Shown piece after piece: positions 57,441-64,000 of a stretch of DNA of 64,000 nt. Source of the stretch: Adiantum capillus-veneris (lineage: Eukaryota > Streptophyta > Polypodiopsida > Polypodiales > Pteridaceae); the NCBI GenBank assembly GCA_014529385.2, contig CM043945.1, positions 98,620,612-98,684,611 of the forward strand, written 5' to 3'. The translations under genes were made by a program, and so were the position numbers. The notes below the pieces were generated by a model. It saw only the letters and a list, made by a program, of their open reading frames with translations, was not told where the DNA came from and searched no databases. Every line of letters starts with the position of its first letter. Position 1 is the stretch's first letter.

Positions 57441-58001
57441 CCAATTGAGCTAAACATTCCAACAATGCGACTTCATGGAAAATCAGCACAAGATGATCAA
57501 GAAGCATGGATGGATCGACTTCTTATCTTAGCTGAGCTTGAGTGGAAAAGAGAAGCAGCATACGAGTGCTATAAGAGGAAAGCCACACAGACAAAGAAGA
57601 AGCTTGACAAGAAACTGAAGGAGAAAGGCATCAATGAAGGAGATCTTGTGCTAAGGTATGACAATCGACTCGATAATCATTTTGATGCCAAATTTGAAAC
57701 AAGATGGCAAGGGCCATACATAGTCAAGAAGGCTTTCAATTCAAGTTACTATCAGCTTATGGACTTGAATGGTAAAGAGCACTCCAGGAAAGTAAACGGG
57801 TATCGCTTGAAGCCCTATTTGAGTCTCCTTCTACCAAAGGATCTACCAAAGATCTGTCAAAAGGCCACTGTCTCATGTAAGTATTGTTACATGAAGCATG
57901 AGTGTAACTCTAGCCAAAATTCTGAGGGGCCAAACAATAAAAATCTCGTCAAGGACTCTGAAGCACTCTCTTTGGAAAAGATGCTCTATGATGCTACATG
58001 A
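57441..58001 (+). pseudogene. Gypsy-B integrase C-terminus beyond the in-frame TAG
   Basis: The same frame continues after the TAG with 'PIELNIPTMRL', a basic coiled stretch ('KRKATQTKKKLDKKLKEKG'), and the gypsy integrase C-terminal GPY-like block 'FETRWQGPYIVKKAF' and 'HSRKVNGYRLKPYL'. One nonsense change therefore removes the C-terminal domain of an otherwise open gag-pol. Stop read-through is possible, but there is no classic read-through context. Confidence 0.85.
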
Positions 58002-58029
58002 ATATACCATCATCCAGGGGGAGGGCTAA

Positions 58030-60395
58030 TGATAGCCGTTTTTTCGGCTCTTTGTAATTGCCACAGTGAGTTATCTCACCCTACCAAAATCACCCAACCA
58101 CTGTGGCTATCCCTACCATTTCAGTGTACATAGGCGTGCATGAGTCACGGGACTTTTCCCATATCTTCTTAAAAAAACCCTCAATTAGCTAGTCATTGGG
58201 CTAGTTGAGCCAAAAAAATAAAAAAATATAAGTATATTATGGCCCATGCGTATGTAAATATTTCTTTGTATATAGGGCCTAAATAAAAGTTTTTTTCATA
58301 ATTATTTTGGTATTTATTTAAATATTTCTACCTAGGTGTGTGTTATTTATGCTCTGTACATTTCCTCACCATTACCACTATTTTTTCTTACCATTTTTCA
58401 TACTCTTTATTCCGTATAGAAATATTTTCATGTAAGCTTCTCTTATATTTGGTGTAACTCCACCCCAACAAAAATCCAAAAAAACTAGTTTTATTTATGT
58501 GTATATTTTTTCACTATTGTGATTTTTCCCTTCCTACATCTATTTTGTTTTTTTTTCTAAAAATTAGAACACCAAAAATATTTATCTTTTTATGGTAGCC
58601 TCATAATGAGAGAGATGTCTTTTGACCCCTTTATATTTTTTCCACTTATATTATTTATATTTGACATGTACATATTTTTTAGACCCCTCAATATTTGAAT
58701 TTCTTAGTTGTACTATTCACTTATATCATAATCTCAACAATATCTTCAATTATAGACCTACCAAATAAGGTCAAGGGTAGGTGGCATGCATACATGCACT
58801 ATGGAGGGCTCACTCTTGGAGGTATTCAAAAGAATCATCCAAAGAAGGACCCCACAAGGACCTTGTGCAGTGGAAAAAAACGGTCGGTATTGCTGAATTT
58901 TTAAAGTTCACTTTCTCTCCGAATTTGAAAAGGTGATACAAACAAAATTTGTAGCTCGTGGGCTGAAATTTTGCCTCAAATTTTTTCATATTTTTTTGAG
59001 CTACGAGCTGTGAGCTATGATTTTATTAGTGGACCCCAGTTTTCCCATGCTATGCAGCCACACTCTCTCTTCCACTTTATCATTTTCCTCTTTCACACAC
59101 ACTTCTCCACTCATCATCCCCACCTCTCTCACCACTCCTCTCTGCACCCTACTCACCTTCTCCTCAACCTTGAAGAATAAGAGAAACCATGGTGAACTCA
59201 TACCTCCCACACACAATTCCATTCCAAAATTGACCACCTAGTCTCATTTTTCCTGCTCCAATTTACCCATATCTATCAAAAAAACCACAAAATTCAGCCT
59301 CTTCTCTTAAAAGACAGCATCATGGTGGTTGATTACTCAGCTTCAATTACCTTGTCTCTCAAGGAAGGTCAAGAGTGGAGAAAAAATGTACCGTCAAAGC
59401 TAGTGGACCGTCAACAAGCGTCAAAATTGGCCCTACTCAAGACACTTGGAGCATCAACCTTGTAAGAAATCCACCTTTTCTTACCTCTTAAGAGTTTTTC
59501 TTCCTTATTTGTATCCTACATGGATACTCCCATTGTAAATATCCAATTCCATTTGTAAATTAATACTAACTCTACTAACACTAACCCACTATGAAAAGTC
59601 CTATCACCTCCATTTCTCTCCTCTCTCTTTCCCCACCAACTTCTTGATAATTCCAAGCAAAAAAATTAGATAAATTGCTGAAATCTAACCCAACCATGGT
59701 TAGAGGAGTAACCCTAGCCTTCAAAATTGCTAGAAAAGGAGGGTGTAGCTAGCACAAAAGGGGGAGCCATAAGCAAGAGCATATGCTATAGCTTGAGAAG
59801 CCAAGCTCAACCTCTCTAGAAGGAGCTCTTGAGTGGAAGCTCATTGTCTTATGCATGTGCATGTGTTGTAATAGGGGATTAGCAAGGGAACTCTATGCCA
59901 TTGTAAGAGAGAGAGTGATCACTCAATTGAGAGTAGGAAATCTATCATTTCTCCTACTAGTGTAAGCCCAACATTTGCTGAATCAAGGAGGGTGGATTTG
60001 GACTAAGCTTGGATACTTTGTCTCTCTTCCCACGTGAAGTAATGGACAACAATGATGTGTAAGTGTCTTGGTGTTTTTTTTTGTTAAGTTCTTGATAGCT
60101 TGTCTCTAGTGTTGTCATCAATTTAGCCATAAATCCCACATACTGTAAGAGGGCGACAGGGTGGAGAGGACTCCCCTGGCCTTAAGACAGTGAGTGGGGT
60201 GGCTTTTCTTGTGATGTGTTGTGGTGTAATTTACTCAAGCTATGTTGAAAAAATACTAATATCACTTTTATTGGTCATGACAATTTGTAAAAAGGTATTA
60301 GTGCAACAAACACCCCCTCCCCCTTCTCTCTCTTTCTTACATATATAATTGTGTTTGCTTGATCATTTCCGATACGTTTCAAAGCAGCCCGAGCA

Positions 60396-60479
<84 letters not shown>

Positions 60480-60653
60480 ACGCGTCCTAGTTTGCATCCA
60501 AAACTAGGTGGTGCCCCAAATTTGTGTAGGGTTAGGTTGCGGGTTTGTGTGTGTGTTTGTTGTTTTTTCCAACCCCAACCCAATTGAGCAGCACGGGAGC
60601 CTTGAAGGGTGTCTAGAGGTTGCTCTTCTTGTTGCCCGCCCCGGACCGCCTCA
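58030..60653 (+). repeat. Gypsy-B 3' LTR
   Basis: This is 2,624 bp, the partner of 48460-51057. It is longer mainly through a longer (CT)n tract (60398-60475) with a small 'CGAGCACTAT' insertion. Confidence 0.92.
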
Positions 60654-61169
60654 ATGCTAGCGGGGTTGGGAGCATATCCTATTATACTAGGTAGACCATG
60701 GTTACATGCAGTAGGAGCTGTTCAAGATTGGCGACGTGGTACAATTAGCCTCTATGGAAAGACAGGTGCCAAGAAGCTTTATAATATGGACACAAGGAAA
60801 CGATCAGAGGAGCTTTATGAAGATGAGGATGAGTCTAGTGATGAAGACTATTCCATAGTGACTGAAGAGGACAATGATAGTACTACCACCAGTGATGAGG
60901 ATGCTGATGCTTCATTTCTTTTGATGGACAAAGGATTCCAGGAGTCTGGTTTAGTCGCATTTTCAAATGAGGTTCAAGATGAAAGTGAAGGGCCTTATGA
61001 AGTGATTGAACGGATGATGCAAACCAAGGGTGAATTGTCGAAGAAGCAAGAATTGATGACACAAATGATCAGTGGAGACCTCTTAGCTATGGAGAAGGAG
61101 ATATATTTGCACATGCAGAGAATGCAAAGTGTTTTTGTGTGGGATCCAGGTGGAATGAGCATCTACTAG
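60654..61169 (+). pseudogene. Gypsy-A protease C-terminus and tail
   Basis: It continues the protease interrupted at 48459: 'LAGLGAYPIILGRPWLHAVG' and 'VQDWRRG'. A 100-residue acidic tail follows (DEDESSDEDYS-like), then 'LSKKQELMTQMIS' and the stop TAG at 61167-61169. In Gypsy-B the equivalent acidic linker leads to RT; here the protein simply ends. Confidence 0.85.
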
Positions 61170-61222
61170 TGTTGTTGCTATTGAGCATGAATGCTCTAGC
61201 AGGCTAGGGGATGGGCAAATGA

Positions 61223-62163
61223 TGTCGAGAGTTTTTTGGAGCAAGGAATTGCGCATATGTACATACACATGCATGGTGCATCAAATAAAGGATTGCCCAT
61301 TTTCCAGAGCCAGGTGGTTACGTGGGGCCCACATGTGTACAGGTAGGACAACATATACATAGTGCATCGATTTTCACTATCACCAGTACCACTATGTTTT
61401 TTCTATAATAATGAGGAGTTGATAGTACGTAAAACTTCTCAAGCAAGCTATCCGCGGGCCGACGACATGAGGTAAGCAGGTGCGTCAGATGGCATCTAGT
61501 GGCGTCAGGAGGTCAAATGGGGTCAATACTTGCACGTGGAGAAGTACGGACACAAGTGGGTGTTTTCTTGTAATAATTATGCAGAAAGGTCATCATGAGG
61601 ACCATATTTTGGGGCCACTTCATGTGGTGGTGGGATGAATTATTGAAAAAAGTCGAGTGCCAGGTGTGCGTATGGATGCAAAAGGTAACAACTATGTACT
61701 GCGAGGTCAGTTTTTGGCATGTTCGGGGTCCGTTTGAGGTTATCTTAAAGGCCAAGGGTGCCCAACTAATAAAGCTAAGTGTGGGAACTGAAAAAACAGA
61801 GAGAAGACCAGAAAAAACGTGGAGAAGAGAGGAGGAACAGCCGCAGGTGTGTTTTTGGGGTTTTTGGAGCCTGTTTTGGCCGTAAACTGCTCATCCGAGG
61901 TCGGATTTGAGCACTTTGACATTGTAGACTGGGGTTTTGCGCCGTTCCAGACGCGATGGCACTGTCCATTTCACCAAATTCCTCCCTCTTTTTCTGCTGT
62001 TTTGGTTGTGTAAGTTTCTCCCATGAGCTAAGTTTCTGCTCCGGTTTGTGATTGTATCTGGCTTATTTTACCCATACTGTGTGAGCTATTTTCCCCATTG
62101 GTGTTGGCCCAAGCTCTATTGTATCTAAACATCAGAAATTCTCCTCTTTTGAGCTGAGTTTTT

Positions 62164-62214
<51 letters not shown>

Positions 62215-62330
62215 TGTGTGGAGTGGGCAAGTGGATAGTCTCTCTCCTCTCACTCCATAGGTGTGTTTCCTATCTCGGCCTGGTGTGTTTTGTAAGCCGA
62301 GTGGTGCCCCATAGTGTGTGTGTGTGTGTA
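61223..62330 (+). repeat. Gypsy-A 3' LTR, interrupted by CACTA-4
   Basis: It starts TGTCGAGAG after a purine-rich stretch ('AGGCTAGGGGATGGGC'). It matches 44572 to about 45655 and then breaks at the CACTA-4 terminus. It contains a longer (GT)n tract at 62166-62213. Confidence 0.85.
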
Positions 62331-62344
62331 CACTATAACGTATG

Positions 62345-62560
62345 TGCGGTATTATCGCTCACATTACCGCAAAAAAACAAACAAACTTGAAATATAAAAA
62401 TTCCCGTACGCGGCAAAGCTGGCGGTAATGGTCTAGCGGTAACTGATGCGGTAATGGATGCGGTAATATTTCCGCCAATATTACCGCGTGCTTTGCTGCA
62501 ACAGTACCCTCACATATTACCGCATCAGGCTTATCGCGAACATTACCGCGAAGGGATTTA
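62345..62560. repeat. Subterminal GCGGTAAT array of CACTA-4
   Basis: About twelve copies of GCGGTAAT or its complement ATTACCGC lie within 220 bp, in direct and inverted orientation. They are probable binding sites of the element's accessory protein. Confidence 0.75.
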
Positions 62561-63009
62561 TTATAAAAAAACAGATGACCGTTTGGATTGTCCTTTGCAG
62601 GACCATCCAAAAGGTCATCTATTTTTTTATTTATTTTAGTTATTTTACAACATTATTATTAATTACAACAAAATATCACAATTGGACAATACATTGAGCC
62701 AAAAAAAGATTGATAATTTCATTTACATAAGTGGAATTACAATTGGGGGAGGTATTGAGCCACAAAATGATAGATATTGCATTTACATAAAGGGCAAAAA
62801 AAGCCCGCGTGTACAAAATAGAGTATGGTCATGTGGGATAGGACAAACGGGGCCCTCGTATACAAAATAGAGGATGCTCATGGGAGAGTTGGCGGCATTT
62901 CACGTGGAACTCCTTGACTCTGCAAAACCATAAAAAAGAAACAATTAACACTTTGTTATTTAATATTTGATATAAAATCAACAATTTGATTATTTAGATA
63001 AGATTAAAC

Positions 63010-63978
63010 TTACATGTTGCAGACTTCTGCACGCATTTTTGAACTCCTCTCGAGAGATCATTTGATTTTCAAACAACCAACACCAAGTTTGATACTCGGT
63101 ATGGTTCTCTCTATATCTCTGCACTTCTCAGGTCGGGCGACTCATGGTAATGTTATACTGACAAAAAATAGCAACCAATTAATTAAATGAAAAACATTAG
63201 ATTTTTTACAATAAAACTAATATTTTTACTTACATATTTGTCTTTCCAGGCCGTTTTTCCTCCCGAACCATAATGCGTAGGAGTCTAATGGGATCTGGCC
63301 TCAACTTGACGCGTATACATCCTCGCACCGATTGCCCTTTCGTCCTCTTTCTCGCCCATAGCGGTCTCCCACTCCACATCATGGACATTTCCTGGCCGAT
63401 AGCTATGCTCTGGAGACTCCATTGTCTTCTTTGCCGCTCTCCTCACACTAGATTTTTTGTTCTTCAGAAATGTTTTGACATGCTCTTGCAACCATTGCCT
63501 TGAGAATTGTTGCCCCTCAGGGTTGGGGAAACGCATGTGCATGGTTGTCTCTATATATGTGAGGTTGTAGGGATCTTGCTGATCAAATTTGAGAAAACAA
63601 TTGATATATGTGGAGTGGATTAATTGGTTGACGTGTGTGCGGAATCCCCTGCCCTGTGCTGTCCCGAGATCCACCATACCTCCTCTATGAACCTGGTAGT
63701 ATAACCACGAGCATCTGGTGAAGGCATGTCATGGTCCTCATCTTCTGCTGGAGCAGGGAGCGGTGACTGTGGAGGAGAATCTGTAGTACTTCCCCCCCCC
63801 CCCCCCCAACAACTAGCTCCGCTCCCTCGTCGACATCGACGGCGCTAGCGCGCGAGCTACCCTGACGCTGACTGCCAGAAGAGCACCGACGTGAATCTTG
63901 GACAGAAGGTGGGATAGGTGATGGATAGGTGGACGCCCGTGGTGTTGGACCCTGTGGCGTCAGACCCTGTGAAGGCAA
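63010..63978 (-). pseudogene. CACTA-4 accessory protein gene
   Basis: The minus strand reads a Pro/Ser-rich N-terminus ('TPQGPTPRASTYPSPIPPS' near 63950), a Gly/Val stretch, then the long frame 63285-63677 ('QLIHSTYINCFLKFDQQDPY', 'GQQFSRQWLQEHVKTFL'). After a stop come 'YGSGGKTAWKDKYVS' near 63260 and, after an intron-like gap, 'ITMSRPT' and 'YQTWCWLFENQMIS' near 63060-63150. The homologue in CACTA-5 (34190-35380) has the same block order. At least one frameshift (near 63680) and stops are present; introns may explain some. No TNP2 lies within the window part. Confidence 0.6.
63787..63808. repeat. Poly-C run
   Basis: About 18-20 C lie within the CACTA-4 accessory gene, encoding the Gly-rich stretch on the minus strand. 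Length variation here would shift the reading frame. Confidence 0.85.
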
Positions 63979-64000
63979 AGTTGAACCTGGAGCTGTAGTT

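Larger units (their letters stand above)
48460..60653 (+). mobile_element. Gypsy-B, Tat-type Ty3/gypsy retrotransposon, nearly intact
   Basis: This is a 12,194 bp element. The LTRs are 48460-51057 and 58030-60653, about 98-99% alike by eye, so insertion is recent. The primer site is 51061-51078. The purine tract 'AGGGGGAGGGCTAA' precedes the 3' LTR. The ends are TGATAG...CCTCA with ATGC(T) duplicated on both sides (48456-48459 and 60654-60657). The target is the Gypsy-A protease, whose frame rejoins if the element is removed. Gag-pol is one frame with dual RNase H, placing it in the Tat lineage. Small ORFs occupy 51.1-52.7 kb ahead of gag. Confidence 0.95.
44572..64000 (+). mobile_element. 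Gypsy-A, gag-protease-only LTR retrotransposon (interrupted)
   Basis: LTRs start at 44572 (TGTCGGGAG) and 61223 (TGTCGAGAG), followed by near-identical sequence. The primer site is at 45726-45743. The interior has a small leader ORF, gag with zinc knuckle, and an aspartic protease. The frame stops at 61167-61169, about 54 bp before the 3' LTR, without RT, RNase H or integrase. Removing Gypsy-B (48460-60653) leaves an element of about 5.7 kb plus the interrupted 3' LTR end. This fits plant TR-GAG-like non-autonomous elements. Its right end lies beyond CACTA-4 and outside the window. Confidence 0.85.
62331..64000 (-). mobile_element. CACTA-4 (partial, runs off the window)
   Basis: CACTATAACG at 62331 begins exactly where Gypsy-A LTR homology stops. 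The first 250 bp carry many GCGGTAAT / ATTACCGC motifs in both orientations, a different subterminal repeat from CACTA-1 and -3. Accessory-protein coding follows on the minus strand. The three bases before it are GTA, but the other end and the target duplication are outside the window. Confidence 0.75.

Overview
This window is nuclear DNA of a land plant with a large, transposon-packed genome. The evidence is a plant pathogenesis-related 1 (PR-1/CAP) gene, Ty1/copia and Ty3/gypsy LTR retrotransposons with plant-type tRNA primer sites, plant En/Spm (CACTA) transposons with TNP2 transposases, and very long CT/GT microsatellites. The species cannot be fixed from sequence alone. A fern or another large-genome vascular plant is plausible, but that is inference. 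Only one ordinary host gene is supported: a secreted PR-1 family protein with a long Lys/Tyr/Pro/Glu-rich arm (2064-3278). Almost everything else is mobile DNA.

Layout: 60-660 is a decayed copia gag. 2064-3900 is the PR-1 gene, a duplicated scrap of its 3' end, and a tRNA-derived SINE inserted in that scrap. 5515-6773 is a small complete LTR element (TSD TGTTT) whose interior carries an inverted segment. 7.6-23.2 kb is a minus-strand copia element (copia-B). It is split in its RNase H by CACTA-2 (8316-21740, TSD TTG), which is itself split by CACTA-1 (9380-17550, TSD TTT). About 22.2-27.8 kb is a tandem duplication of roughly 2.8 kb holding copia-B reverse transcriptase, an LTR-like block and the 5' ends of two CACTA elements. 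26424-33566 is CACTA-3 (TSD AAT), nested in another CACTA remnant (CACTA-5). 36.2-36.8 kb is an extreme CT tract. 37.6-44.5 kb is decayed LTR-retrotransposon sequence. From 44572 to beyond the window runs Gypsy-A, which has gag and protease but no polymerase. Its protease is split by Gypsy-B (48460-60653), a nearly intact Tat-type Ty3/gypsy element with about 2.6 kb LTRs, a 5.3 kb gag-pol frame broken by one UAG, two RNase H domains, and small conserved ORFs ahead of gag. Gypsy-A's 3' LTR is in turn split by CACTA-4 (62331 to window end).

How the parts work together: each CACTA element should be mobilised by a TNP2 transposase acting on CACTA ends and subterminal repeats. All TNP2 copies here carry stops, deletions or duplications, so these elements look dependent on copies elsewhere. 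Gypsy-A lacks reverse transcriptase and integrase and would need a partner. Gypsy-B, which shares its primer site and a 72-codon leader ORF, is the sort of element that could supply them. The most original signals are the paired small ORFs upstream of gag (one pair with an F-box-like motif), the array of tRNA-like A/B-box units inside the CACTA 5' ends, and the multi-level nesting with readable target-site duplications.
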